Shown: one piece after another, positions 33,193 to 41,545 of the stretch | How the letters are laid out: every line of letters starts with the position of its first letter | How positions within the stretch are numbered: position 1 is the first letter of the stretch | Assembly: GCF_016862395.1 (NCBI RefSeq) | Contig: NZ_BOMW01000023.1 | Location: forward strand, 1 to 64,000 | From: Actinoplanes siamensis | Lineage (GTDB): Bacteria; Actinomycetota; Actinomycetes; Mycobacteriales; Micromonosporaceae | DNA: 64,000 bases | Reading direction: 5' to 3' | Made by a program: the position numbers and the translations under genes | Notes under the pieces: generated by a model | Seen by the model: only the letters and a program-made list of their open reading frames with translations | Told to the model about the DNA's origin: nothing | The model's database searches: none

Positions 33193-34779
33193 GTGAGTCA
33201 AGGCGCGCTGGCAGCAGCGGCGGGAGTCGCCGCACAGGCGGCGCGGCGGCGCACGTTCGCGGTGATCTCGCATCCCGACGCCGGCAAGTCGACCATGACC
33301 GAGGCGCTGGCGCTGCACGCGCGAGTGATCGGGCAGGCCGGCGCGGTGCACGGCAAGGGTGACCGCAAGGGCGTCGTCTCCGACTGGATGGCGATGGAGC
33401 AGCAGCGTGGCATCTCGGTCACCTCCGCCGCCCTGCAGTTCTCCTATCGGGACGCCGTCGTCAACCTGCTCGACACCCCCGGGCACGCCGACTTCTCGGA
33501 GGACACCTACCGGGTGCTGACCGCGGTGGACAGCGCGGTGATGCTGCTGGACGCGGCCAAGGGCCTGGAACCGCAGACGCTGAAGCTGTTCGAGGTGTGC
33601 CGGCAGCGCGCCATCCCGGTGATCACGTTCATCAACAAGTGGGACCGGCCCGGGCAGGACGCGCTCGCGCTGATGGACGAGATCGAGCAGCGGATCGGGT
33701 TGCGCCCGACTCCGCTGACCTGGCCGGTCGGCCCGGCCGGGCAGTTCCACGGGGTGATCGACCGGCGGACCAAGCAGTTCATCCGGATGCAGCGCTCCCC
33801 CGGCGGCGCCGACCTGGCGATCGAGGAGGAGATGGAGGCCGGCGAGGCGCAGGCCCGGTTCGGCGGGGACTGGGACACCGCCGTCGAGGAGCTGGACCTG
33901 CTCGCGATGACCGGCGCGGACCACGACCAGGCGGCGTTCCTCGCGGCCGCCAGCACGCCGGTGCTGTTCGGCGCGGCGGTCGCGAACCTCGGCGTACGCC
34001 AGTTGCTCGATGTCCTGATCGAGCTCGCGCCGCCGCCCGCGGCGCGGCCGACCGCCTCCGGCGACCAGCAGCCGGTGGAGGGCTCCTTCTCCGGTTTCGT
34101 CTTCAAGATCCAGGCGAACATGAACAAGGCGCACCGCGACCAGGTGGCCTTCGTCCGGATCAACTCCGGCCGGTTCGAGCGCGGCATGATCGTCACGCAC
34201 GGCGGCAGCGGCCGGCCGTTCACCACGAAGTACGCGCAGCAGATGTTCGGGCAGGACCGGGACACCATCGACGAGGCCTTCCCGGGTGACGTGGTGGGCC
34301 TGGTCAACGCGACAGCGCTGGGGATCGGCGACACGCTCTACGTCGGCAAGGCGGTACAGTACCCGCCGCTGCCGTCCTTCCCGCCGGAGCACTTCGCGGT
34401 GATCCGGACCACCGACACCGCCGCGTTCAAGCGGTTCCGGCGCGGTGTCGAGCAGCTGGACGCCGAGGGGGTGGTCCAGGTGCTGCGCTCGGAGCAGCGC
34501 GGCGACCAGTCACCGGTGCTGGCGGCGGTCGGGCCGATGCAGTTCGAGGTGGCCACCTACCGCCTCGAGGCCGAGTTCGGGGTCAAGGTCCAGGTCCAGC
34601 ACCTGCCGTACGAGATCACCGCCCGCACCGACGCGGCCGGCCGGGAGATCCTGCGCGGCGAGGCCGGCATCGAGGTGATGACCCGGGTCCGCGACGACGC
34701 GCTGCTGGCCTGCTTCCCGAACAAGTGGCGGATGCGCTCGGTCGCCGGCCGCCACCCAGGTCTGCGCCTCGACCCGTAG
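33193..34779 (+). CDS. prfC: Peptide chain release factor 3
   Basis: A translational GTPase that recycles RF1/RF2. It has 528 residues, the family norm. G1 is HPDAGKST (27-34), the G2 region is GISVTSAALQF, G3 is DTPGHADFSEDTYR and G4 is NKWDRP. Domains 2 and 3 follow with FVFKIQANMNKAHRDQVAFV and FGVKVQVQHLPYEITAR. The start is GTG 33193 with AGGGG upstream; the open frame before it is not coding. It converges with the GH31 gene over a hairpin. No unusual features. Confidence 0.96.
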   Translation: MSQGALAAAAGVAAQAARRRTFAVISHPDAGKSTMTEALALHARVIGQAGAVHGKGDRKGVVSDWMAMEQQRGISVTSAALQFSYRDAVVNLLDTPGHADFSEDTYRVLTAVDSAVMLLDAAKGLEPQTLKLFEVCRQRAIPVITFINKWDRPGQDALALMDEIEQRIGLRPTPLTWPVGPAGQFHGVIDRRTKQFIRMQRSPGGADLAIEEEMEAGEAQARFGGDWDTAVEELDLLAMTGADHDQAAFLAAASTPVLFGAAVANLGVRQLLDVLIELAPPPAARPTASGDQQPVEGSFSGFVFKIQANMNKAHRDQVAFVRINSGRFERGMIVTHGGSGRPFTTKYAQQMFGQDRDTIDEAFPGDVVGLVNATALGIGDTLYVGKAVQYPPLPSFPPEHFAVIRTTDTAAFKRFRRGVEQLDAEGVVQVLRSEQRGDQSPVLAAVGPMQFEVATYRLEAEFGVKVQVQHLPYEITARTDAAGREILRGEAGIEVMTRVRDDALLACFPNKWRMRSVAGRHPGLRLDP

Positions 34780-34795
34780 ACCCCGGCGGCGGGAT

Positions 34796-34818
34796 GCCGG
34801 GCGTTCACACCGCCCGGC
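34796..34818. terminator. Hairpin between convergent prfC and GH31 genes
   Basis: GCCGGGCG (34796-34803) pairs with CGCCCGGC (34811-34818) around the loop TTCACAC, placed between the two stops. Confidence 0.65.
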
Positions 34819-34834
34819 GTCCACTCGTCCGTGC

Positions 34835-37609
34835 TTACGGCTTCGCCGCTCCGGAGCGGACGAAGACCGGCATGGTGTCCAGCGTCGTGGTGATCGTGGC
34901 GGTGGTGCCACCCGCGTACCGCTTGCCGGTGAAGTAGTCCGTCCACGTGTTGCCCGGCGGGAACCAGACCGTGGTGGACGCGGTCCCACCCGGCGTGGTC
35001 ACCGGGGCGACCAGCAGGTCCGGACCGTACAGATACTGGCTGCCGGCCGTCGCGTAGGCCTCCTGCTCCCCCGGGTACGCCAGGTACATGGCCCGGACGA
35101 TAGGGGTGCCGGTGCGGGTCGCCTCGGCCGCCGCCGCGTACGTGTAGGGCTGCAGTTTCTTCCGGAGCTTGAGGAACTTCTTGGCGGAGGCGTTCGCGGC
35201 CGGGCCGTACTGCCACGGCAGCCGGTCGCTGTGGTTGGAGTGCAGCCTGTCGATCGGCTGGAACGTGCCCATCTGCACCCACCGGGCGTACAGGTCGTCC
35301 GGCAGTTTCGTGCTGCCCGGCTCGGTCCCGGGCTCCTGCAGGCCGCCGGTGTGCCCGCCGATGTCGTGGCTGACCGCGGCCAGCCCGGTGGCCGCCGACT
35401 CACCGGGGGTGTAGCCGACCTCGTACCGCAGCGTCTCCCAGTTGGAGATGGTGTCGCCGGTGAAGTGCAGCGTGGTGCGCTTGTCGGCCCACGGGCCGGT
35501 CGGCGCCGGGCCCGGGTTGCCGTAGCCGCCGGCCTGCAGCGACCCGTACGCCCGGGAGAACGCGAAGCCGGTCCGGTCGGCGTACTGCTGGTTGATCCAC
35601 GCGTCCCCGGTGACACCGGCCTTGGTGGAGCGGGAGGCGTCGCAGCACCAGTCCAGCCACCAGAAGTCGAGGTCGTCGGCACCCATCTGGTCGTGCAGCC
35701 AGAAGTAGGCCTTGAGCTGGTCGGGGTCGCCGAAGTCGAACACGTAGCAGTCGGCGCCGCCGTTGCAGCCGGTGCGCTGCAGCTTGCCCTTCGCGATCTC
35801 CTGCGCCCCGGCGAAGTGCGGGTCGGAGCCGAGGATGCTCGGGTGGATGTTCAGGCCGGTGTGCACGCCCTGCTCGCGCAGCTGCGCGGCGAACGCGTTC
35901 CAGTCCGGGATCCGCGCCGGGTCGATCGACCAGCCGTTCCACCTGTCCGGCGCCTTGACGTCGGTGTCCACGACCAACGCGTCCAGCGGCACGCCCTCGG
36001 TCGTGAAGCGCGCCACGATGTCCTGGAACCCGGCGGCGGTACGGTCGTAGTACTCCGAGTACCAGACGCCGTACGCCCACTTCGGCAGCAGCTTGGTCGG
36101 CCCGGTCAGGGTGGACAGCTCCCGCAGGCCACGGCGGTAGTCCTGGCCGTACGCGAAGACGTAGCCGTCCTGCACGCCGGCCCGGTGCGGCGCCGAAGCC
36201 GAGTCGTCGACCAGCGACCAGCCGTCCTGGTAGAGCAGCCCGCCGTAGGTGCGCGCGCCGCCGTTGACGTTGTCCAGGCCGCGCCGGTACCCGCCGAGCG
36301 GCGCGTGCGGGGCGAGCAGCGGCGCGTTCTCCGCGGCGACCGCGACGGTGTCCACGTTGACGTTGCAGCTCTGATCGGTGGGGCAGCCGAGCGCCACCGT
36401 GTTGGTCCCGCTCTTGAGGGCGACCACCACCGATGCGGTACGCCAGTAGTCCCACCCACTGGTCGGCGGCAGGACGACCGGGACCGGCGTGCCACCGTTC
36501 GCGGCCACCGTCACCGTCCGGCTCTGCACCGGCTGGTTGCCGGCCGGCCCGTTGGCGTAGCGCAGCTGCACCCGGTAGTCGCCGGCGCGCGGCACGCCGG
36601 TCACGGTGAGGGCGACCCCCGCTCCGGTACGTTCCAGGCCGGCCAGGAAGCCGTCGCCGGAGTATCCGTTGTGGTCGTCGGCGAGCCGTGCCCCGCCGGC
36701 CGGCGTGCCGGTGTCGGCCTCGCAGACGGCGCCGAACGCGCACGGCTGCGCGGCGGGCGGGGTGGGCGCCGGGTACGCGGCGCCCGGCGCGAGCACCGCC
36801 AGACTGTCGACGTTGACGTTGCCGGAGTCGCTCGCCGTCCGGACCAGGCTGATCTCGTGCCGGCCGGCGGTCAGCTCCAGCGGCAGCGAGGCGAGCGCCC
36901 AGGTGTCCCAGTTCCCGGTCGGCGGCAGCCTGAGCGTGCCGGCCGCGGCGCCGTCGACAGTGACGGTCAGCGTGCGGGTGACGTTCTGGCCGTCCCCACC
37001 GGTGCTGTTGGCGTAGCGGACGGTCAGCTGCCGCGTCTCCGCGGCCGCCGGGGTGACGGCGAAGGTCAGCGCGTGGCCGGTGCCCTCGAAGCCGGCCGCG
37101 AAGCCCCGGCCGGTGAAGTCCCGGTGGTCGGTCGCCGCGCTCGGCCCGTTGAGCGCGAGCGCCTCGGCCTCGCACAGAGCGCCGGGCGCGCAGTCGGGGG
37201 CGCCCGTGCCGGCCCACGGCTCGGCGAGCACGCTCTGGTGACCGGCTTTGAGTCGTACGCTCAGATTGTCCTTGGTGAACGGACCGGAACCGACCCGGTA
37301 GCGCAGGGTGGCCGCGGCCGTGTCGATGGTCAGCCAGCCGTGCGAGATCCGTTCGGTGAACCGGGTCGGCGCGAAGTCGTCGCGGCCGACCACGTTGAAG
37401 GTGCCGGAGTCGGTGAACCGGCCGCCGGGGGCGTACTCGGTGCGGATCAGGGTCGGCGAGAGGACCTGGAACCGGGCGTCGCCCGAGACGACGCTCTGCC
37501 GGTGGCGGGTGGTGGCTTCGGCGGACGAGGACGGTGCCAGCGCCAGGCCGCCCGTCACCAGAGTGAGAGAGGCCGCGGCGGCGACCCTCCTTCGAACAAG
37601 ATCGCGCAC
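34835..37609 (-). CDS. Secreted GH31 alpha-glucosidase-like enzyme with two inserted CBM-like domains
   Basis: A 924-residue exported glycoside hydrolase. After the signal peptide (near SSSAEATT) comes the GH31 N-terminal beta-sandwich (about 35-125). Two related beta-sandwich modules (about 140-275 and 285-425) follow, each beginning with a C-E-A-(E/D) segment and ending N-V-(N)-V-D-(S/T)-(L/V)-A-V, typical of CBM6/CBM35-like sugar-binding domains. The (beta/alpha)8 barrel resumes at about 430, with PKWAYGVWYSEYYDRTAAGF, nucleophile Asp in DFWWLDWCC and acid/base Asp in HFTGDTISNWE, then AAVSHDIGGHTGGL. The start is GTG 37609 after GGGGAG. A LacI-type palindrome lies 36 bp upstream. It probably acts on extracellular alpha-glucans; the exact linkage is unknown. 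Confidence 0.9.
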   Translation of the reverse strand: MRDLVRRRVAAAASLTLVTGGLALAPSSSAEATTRHRQSVVSGDARFQVLSPTLIRTEYAPGGRFTDSGTFNVVGRDDFAPTRFTERISHGWLTIDTAAATLRYRVGSGPFTKDNLSVRLKAGHQSVLAEPWAGTGAPDCAPGALCEAEALALNGPSAATDHRDFTGRGFAAGFEGTGHALTFAVTPAAAETRQLTVRYANSTGGDGQNVTRTLTVTVDGAAAGTLRLPPTGNWDTWALASLPLELTAGRHEISLVRTASDSGNVNVDSLAVLAPGAAYPAPTPPAAQPCAFGAVCEADTGTPAGGARLADDHNGYSGDGFLAGLERTGAGVALTVTGVPRAGDYRVQLRYANGPAGNQPVQSRTVTVAANGGTPVPVVLPPTSGWDYWRTASVVVALKSGTNTVALGCPTDQSCNVNVDTVAVAAENAPLLAPHAPLGGYRRGLDNVNGGARTYGGLLYQDGWSLVDDSASAPHRAGVQDGYVFAYGQDYRRGLRELSTLTGPTKLLPKWAYGVWYSEYYDRTAAGFQDIVARFTTEGVPLDALVVDTDVKAPDRWNGWSIDPARIPDWNAFAAQLREQGVHTGLNIHPSILGSDPHFAGAQEIAKGKLQRTGCNGGADCYVFDFGDPDQLKAYFWLHDQMGADDLDFWWLDWCCDASRSTKAGVTGDAWINQQYADRTGFAFSRAYGSLQAGGYGNPGPAPTGPWADKRTTLHFTGDTISNWETLRYEVGYTPGESAATGLAAVSHDIGGHTGGLQEPGTEPGSTKLPDDLYARWVQMGTFQPIDRLHSNHSDRLPWQYGPAANASAKKFLKLRKKLQPYTYAAAAEATRTGTPIVRAMYLAYPGEQEAYATAGSQYLYGPDLLVAPVTTPGGTASTTVWFPPGNTWTDYFTGKRYAGGTTATITTTLDTMPVFVRSGAAKP

Positions 37610-37644
37610 AGACGCTCCCCATCGGACGCGAACGAAACTTTTCT

Positions 37645-37660
37645 ATGACAACGCTGTCAT
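37645..37660. promoter_or_regulatory. LacI-type palindromic operator upstream of the GH31 gene
   Basis: ATGACAACGCTGTCAT: perfect 6-bp arms (ATGACA/TGTCAT) around ACGC. It sits 36 bp before the GTG start. TGACAAC-type palindromes are common operators of actinobacterial LacI-family sugar regulators; no such regulator gene is in the window. Confidence 0.65.
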
Positions 37661-37729
37661 CTCCCGGTAACCGACGTCAATGGACCTTGGCCGCCTTTTC
37701 CTCCCTCGATCCCGGTGATCGTCCTGACC

Positions 37730-38030
37730 GCGTTCCCCGCCGGCGCCGTCTCGACCTCACCGACGGCCTGGTCATCGGTGTCGCCGGCGGCACCGGCTCG
37801 CCGCCCTGGAGACCATGGGGTACGCGTTCACCGCGCTGATCTCGTCCGACAGCGACCTCGGGCTCTGTCGGGCAGACCCTGTTCGTGCGGGCGCTGACCT
37901 CCCCGGCCGCGCACCCGGCATGGACCGGGCCGACCGCGGGCGCCCTGGTTGCGCTGGCTGGCGATCTTCGCCGGGACGGTCGCCGGTGGGTCCAGCGGGA
38001 TGACGGTTCACGGGCTTTCGAGCGGCACGC
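37730..38030 (+). pseudogene. PrsW-family intramembrane protease relic, multiply frameshifted
   Basis: Successive plus-strand frames read RLDLTDGLVIGVAGGTGS, then LETMGYAFTALISSDSDLGL, then VGQTLFVRALTSPAAHPAWT followed by GPTAGAL. These are consecutive conserved segments of PrsW-type membrane proteases (DGLVxGVAxG, A-L-E-T-M-G-Y, RALTSPxxHxxWT). At least two frameshifts separate them, and the N-terminal half is missing. Confidence 0.7.
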
Positions 38031-38039
38031 TGGGCGCGG

Positions 38040-38424
38040 CGGCCGCACGTCGGCGAAGGTCCGTGGCGCCCGTCCCGGAACCTGCTCGACGTGCGGGCTG
38101 ATCCGCTGCTGCGCCGCGATGGGCCGGCCGATGACGTCCACGGTGCCGTCGGGCACCGGCTCCGGCATGAACCGCAGCATCCCGGGACGCGCCTGCGCCC
38201 GGCTCGGCCCGGCTCGGCCCGGCCCGGCCCGGCTCGGCTCGGCTCGGCTCGGCGAACCCCACCGGCTCCCCCAGCAGCTCACCGATGATCGCGGCGCCCT
38301 CCCGGGGCGTACTCAGCGCCGGCCCGGCCAACTCGTAGCCGCGACGGTGGAGTATCAGATCAGCCAGCTGGGGCAGATCCTTGTCCCGCTCTTCGCGCAC
38401 CTGGCCGAGTGGTCCGCGGCCCAC
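38040..38424 (-). pseudogene. NmrA/SDR-like NAD(P)-binding protein relic, interrupted by a 5-bp repeat
   Basis: The minus strand reads GYELAGPALSTPREGAAIIG then ELLGEPVGFAE, the C-terminal part of an NmrA-like protein, then enters a run of 5-bp repeats. After the run the expected continuation MLRFMPEPVPDGTVDVIG, then QRISPHVEQVPGRAPRTFAD, appears in a different frame. The normal C-terminal stop and the N-terminal Rossmann domain are lost, so it is a pseudogene as it stands. Confidence 0.65.
38198..38252. repeat. 5-bp tandem repeat (C[C/T]CGG) x 11
   Basis: Eleven consecutive units, CCCGG or CTCGG, span 55 bp. They lie exactly where the reading frame of the NmrA-like relic breaks. Gain of one unit or loss of two would join the flanking frames. 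Confidence 0.9.
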
Positions 38425-38502
38425 CTGGCGGAGGTGAGGAGTCCCAGCTCAACGAGACGATGTGGTGGGCCCCGCCGCGGCGCACCTGGCGGAGGTGAGG
38501 AG
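38422..38502. repeat. 20-bp direct repeat pair
   Basis: CACCTGGCGGAGGTGAGGAG occurs at 38422-38441 and again at 38483-38502. Each copy also contains a small CACCT/AGGTG inverted repeat. No mobile element or gene is recognisable between or around them. Confidence 0.8.
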
Positions 38503-38606
38503 GGCCGGCGCGTTGACGAGGCGAGATGAGCGCCCGGCGCCGGGAGGGCGGCGCCGGGCGAACAAGGCCCGGCGGGCGGCGCCGGAGGGGCGGCGCCGGA
38601 CGGAAC

Positions 38607-39041
38607 TCAGTGCCAGACCGTGAAGCGGACCTGCTGCGGTTGCGGGTCGATGTAGTCGACCTGGTAGAGCACCCGGTACTGGGTCCCGGTGGGCACGCCG
38701 GTGGCGAGCACGGTGCGCACGCCGGGCGTGGGTGAGCAGGCTTGCACCGGCTCGGTGTAGGTGGGATCGCGGCCGTCGGCGGAGAGCAGGGCCACCAGGA
38801 ACGTCTGGCAGTTGTCGGCCGGGTCGGCCACGTCCCGGATGCCGGACACCGAGATGGTGCGGCACCTCGCGTTGTCGTCGGTGATCGGCGTCGTGGCGAT
38901 CCGGCCGCCGGCGTAGAAGTCCGAGGTGGGACGGACCGCGGTGCAGTGCGGCGCGGTGGTGGAGGCGTGCGCGGCGGCGGGGACGAACAGGGCCATCCCG
39001 GTCGCCGCGGCGGCGGTGACGATGCTGGTCAGCTTCTTCAT
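38607..39041 (-). CDS. Small secreted protein with four Cys, function unknown
   Basis: A 144-residue protein with a clear signal peptide (MKKLTSIVTAAAATGMALFV, cleavage near AHASTT). The mature part is beta-rich, has four Cys (APHCTAV, NARCRTI, DNCQTFL, VQACSPT) likely paired as two disulfides, and ends QVRFTVWH. The fold is suggestive of an Ig-like or small lipocalin-like domain but no family was recognised. Start ATG 39041. It is monocistronic. Confidence 0.7.
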   Translation of the reverse strand: MKKLTSIVTAAAATGMALFVPAAAHASTTAPHCTAVRPTSDFYAGGRIATTPITDDNARCRTISVSGIRDVADPADNCQTFLVALLSADGRDPTYTEPVQACSPTPGVRTVLATGVPTGTQYRVLYQVDYIDPQPQQVRFTVWH

Positions 39042-39120
39042 GCCGCCACGGTGCGCGCTCGGTCACGCCAAGCGCCCACCACGAGGTGAGGATGGCACGT
39101 TATCGGGACTCATACCCAGT

Positions 39121-39296
39121 TGATCACCTCCGAGCTGTCGCAACGCCGCCCCGTAGAGCACGGAGTAGCGGCTGGTCACGTCCGGACCGCCGCCAGCCGC
39201 TCCTGGTCACGTCCCGACCACCGCAACGCGCCCCTGATCACATCCGGACCACCGCAACTCGCCCCTGATCACGTCCCGACCACCGCAACCCAGCCC
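39121..39296. repeat. 31-bp tandem repeat array
   Basis: Four contiguous 31-bp units at 39173-39203, 39204-39234, 39235-39265 and 39266-39296 follow the pattern TG(A/G)TCACGTCC(G/C)GACCACC then GCAAC plus a short GC tail. A diverged unit lies at 39121-39151. There are no spacers, so this is not CRISPR. It lies in the gap between the secreted protein and the response regulator, whose 3' ends it follows. Confidence 0.85.
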
Positions 39297-39386
39297 AGTG
39301 AAGCGGGAAGCGCCAGAGGAGGACCGCGACGCCGGTCAGCGTGGTCGCGTCGTGACGGCTTTCCCGTCACCGTAGTCGGGCTCGCT

Positions 39387-40055
39387 TCACGGGCTACCGC
39401 TTCTCGGGGTGACCAGGCCGGTCTCGTAGGCGATGACCACGAGCTGGGCACGGTCACGAGCGTGCAGCTTGGTCATCGCCCGGTTCACGTGGGTCTTCGC
39501 GGTCACCGGCGAGATCACCATCCGGGTGGCGATGTCGTCGTTGGACAGCCCCTGGGCGACCAGGGCCACGGCCTCGCGCTCGCGTGCCGTCAAGTGCCCC
39601 AGCACGGTGGCGGCGTCGGCCGGTGGCGGCTGGGTGACGTACCGGTCGATGAGCTTGCGGGTGATGGCCGGCGCCAGCAGCGCGTCGCCCCGGGCCGCGA
39701 CCCGCACGGCGTACAAGAAGTCCTCCGGAAGGATGTCCTTGACCAGGAACCCAGCCGCACCGGCGCGCAGCGCGTCCAGGACGTACTCGTCGAGCCCGTA
39801 GTTGGTCAGGATCACGACGTGCACCCCGGCGAGGGACGGGTCGGCGGCTACCCGGCGGGTCGCCTCGATGCCGTCGGCCAGGGGCATCCGGATGTCCACG
39901 AGCATCACGTCGGGCAGGTGCCGTTGGGCCAGCGCCACGCCCGCGGCGCCGTCACCGGCCTCGGCGACCACCTCGATGTCGTTCTCACCGTCGAGCAGCG
40001 CCCGGAATCCGCTGCGGATCAGCGGCTGGTCGTCGACCAGCAGCACCCGGATCAC
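39387..40055 (-). CDS. NarL/LuxR-type response regulator
   Basis: A 222-residue response regulator. The receiver has the acidic pair DD (8-9), phospho-acceptor Asp54 (DVMLVDIRMP), Thr/Ser in VILTNYG and Lys in FLVKDILPEDF. The C-terminal LuxR HTH is LTAREREAVALVAQGLSNDD then IATRMVISPVTAKTHVNRAM. The start is GTG 40055. It is controlled by the kinase gene immediately upstream, though 187 bp of duplicated sequence now separates them. Confidence 0.93.
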   Translation of the reverse strand: MIRVLLVDDQPLIRSGFRALLDGENDIEVVAEAGDGAAGVALAQRHLPDVMLVDIRMPLADGIEATRRVAADPSLAGVHVVILTNYGLDEYVLDALRAGAAGFLVKDILPEDFLYAVRVAARGDALLAPAITRKLIDRYVTQPPPADAATVLGHLTAREREAVALVAQGLSNDDIATRMVISPVTAKTHVNRAMTKLHARDRAQLVVIAYETGLVTPRSGSP

Positions 40056-40252
40056 GACGCCCGCCCCACCGACGGCCCGGCACTGGCAGGCAAGCCCGAC
40101 CCGGCACTGGTGACCAGACCGGGACCGCCGATCAGCACAAGCCCGATCACGACGCCCGCCTGACCGTTGAGTTGAGACCAGCCAGGACGCCCGGCCCCGA
40201 ACTGACCACCAGGCCGGGGGCCTTCTACCAACACCTGCCCTATCACGACGCC
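40052..40252. repeat. Tandem ~95-bp duplications at the kinase/response-regulator junction
   Basis: TCACGACGCC occurs at 40052-40061, 40147-40156 and 40243-40252, spaced 95 and 96 bp. On the minus strand each is GGCGTCGTGA followed by a diverged version of the regulator's first codons (GTGATCCGGGTGCTGCTG, GTGATCGGGCTTGTGCTG, GTGATAGGGCAGGTGTTG). The first is the real regulator start and the third coincides with the kinase stop. Confidence 0.75.
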
Positions 40253-41355
40253 TGCTCCACCGGCAGCTCGGCGCTGACCCGGAATCCGCCCTCGGGACGT
40301 GGCCGTGCGCACAAGCTGCCGCCCAGCGCCGTGACCCGCTCCCGCATGCCGAGCAGCCCGACCCCGGGCACGGGCGGCGTCTGCGGAGTCGCCGAGCCGT
40401 CGTCGTCGACCCGGACGGTCACCAGGCCGGGGTGGTGGCCGATCCGGACCGACGCGCTGGTGGCGCCGGCATGCCGGGCGACGTTGGTGAGCGCCTCCTG
40501 CACGATCCGGTACGCGGTCCGGTCCACCGCGGCGGGCAGCCCGTCCCGGCGCCCGTCGACGGTCAGAGAGACGTCCAGCCCGGTCGCCCGGGCCCGCTCG
40601 ACCAGATCGGTGAGCTGCCCGAGACCATACGACGCGAGCCGGTCGTCGTCACGCAGCGCCTCCAGGGTGGCGCGTAGCTCGCGGGCCGCCTCCCGGCCGG
40701 CGTCGCGGATCACCAGCAGCGCCTCCGGCACCGGCTCGCCCCGTTTCTGTGCCAGGTGCACGGCGGCCTCCGCCTGCACCTTGATCACCGAGATCTGATG
40801 GGTCAGCGTGTCGTGCAGTTCCCGGGCGATGTGCAGCCGCTCCTCACCGGCGCGGCGCAGCGCGGCCTGTTCCCGGGTGCGCTCCGCCTCCTCCGCCTGC
40901 CGCAGGGCCTGGCGCAGCGCCTCACCGGCAGCCGCGGCGGCGACCAGCCAGGCCACCCCCAGCACTGCCCGGGCCTGCGCGAACGCCTCCGCGGCGGGCC
41001 GGCCTGCGGCGATCGCGGCGGCCGGCAGCGCGACCAGCATGAGAAGACTGGTCGATCCGGTCGCGAGGCGGCGGCCGGCGCGCATCGCCGCGTAGACGGC
41101 GACGAGGTAGGCCACGGCGAACACGGTGAACCCGGTGGCCTGATAGGCCACCGTGCACAGTCCAGTGACGACCAGGACGGTGACCGGGGCACGCCGACGG
41201 GCGGTCAGCGCCAGGCCGGCCAGGGCCAGCAACGTGTAGCCGAGCAGGACGGAGCCGGAGGCGGCCGGGCGCTCGGCCAGCCCGCCGACCACCAGGGTCG
41301 CCGCGACTCCGACGCCCAGCAGCCAGTCCCGGCCTTCGATCCGCGTACCGCTCAT
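40243..41355 (-). CDS. Sensor histidine kinase, NarL-partner (HisKA_3) type
   Basis: A 370-residue membrane kinase. Residues about 10-150 contain five or six hydrophobic helices without a large extracellular loop, so it senses a membrane or intracellular signal. RLHIARELHDTLTHQISVIK holds the phospho-acceptor His of the HisKA_3 dimerisation domain. The HATPase part has VQEALTNVARHAGA (N box), VRVDDDGSA and GVGLLGMRERVTALGG. ATG 41355 is chosen; an in-frame ATG 13 codons earlier is possible. It precedes its cognate response regulator. Confidence 0.92.
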   Translation of the reverse strand: MSGTRIEGRDWLLGVGVAATLVVGGLAERPAASGSVLLGYTLLALAGLALTARRRAPVTVLVVTGLCTVAYQATGFTVFAVAYLVAVYAAMRAGRRLATGSTSLLMLVALPAAAIAAGRPAAEAFAQARAVLGVAWLVAAAAAGEALRQALRQAEEAERTREQAALRRAGEERLHIARELHDTLTHQISVIKVQAEAAVHLAQKRGEPVPEALLVIRDAGREAARELRATLEALRDDDRLASYGLGQLTDLVERARATGLDVSLTVDGRRDGLPAAVDRTAYRIVQEALTNVARHAGATSASVRIGHHPGLVTVRVDDDGSATPQTPPVPGVGLLGMRERVTALGGSLCARPRPEGGFRVSAELPVEQAS

Positions 41356-41545
41356 GCGGGCACCATAGCCGGGCCCGGCCCACCGGCGAATCATGCGCGC
41401 GCAGTGGTCCGATCTACTACGACCGCGGCAGATCACGGGACGCTGCCACGCCCGCAGCAGCGGGAGAAGCCCACAGCGGCACGATGCGCCGGGGCCGTCC
41501 GGCGGCCACGATCGGTGCCATCGAATTTCCCCCGAAGGAGGCGGC

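Noticed and set aside
35231..37648. 805-residue plus-strand frame opposite the GH31 gene
   Set aside because: Antisense shadow; the GH31 catalytic motifs are on the other strand.
39121..39296. CRISPR array
   Set aside because: The 31-bp units are contiguous with no unique spacers and no cas genes nearby.
39120..40163. 347-residue plus-strand ORF across the 31-bp repeats and response regulator
   Set aside because: TTG start without SD, repeat-derived N-terminus, and antisense to a clear response regulator.
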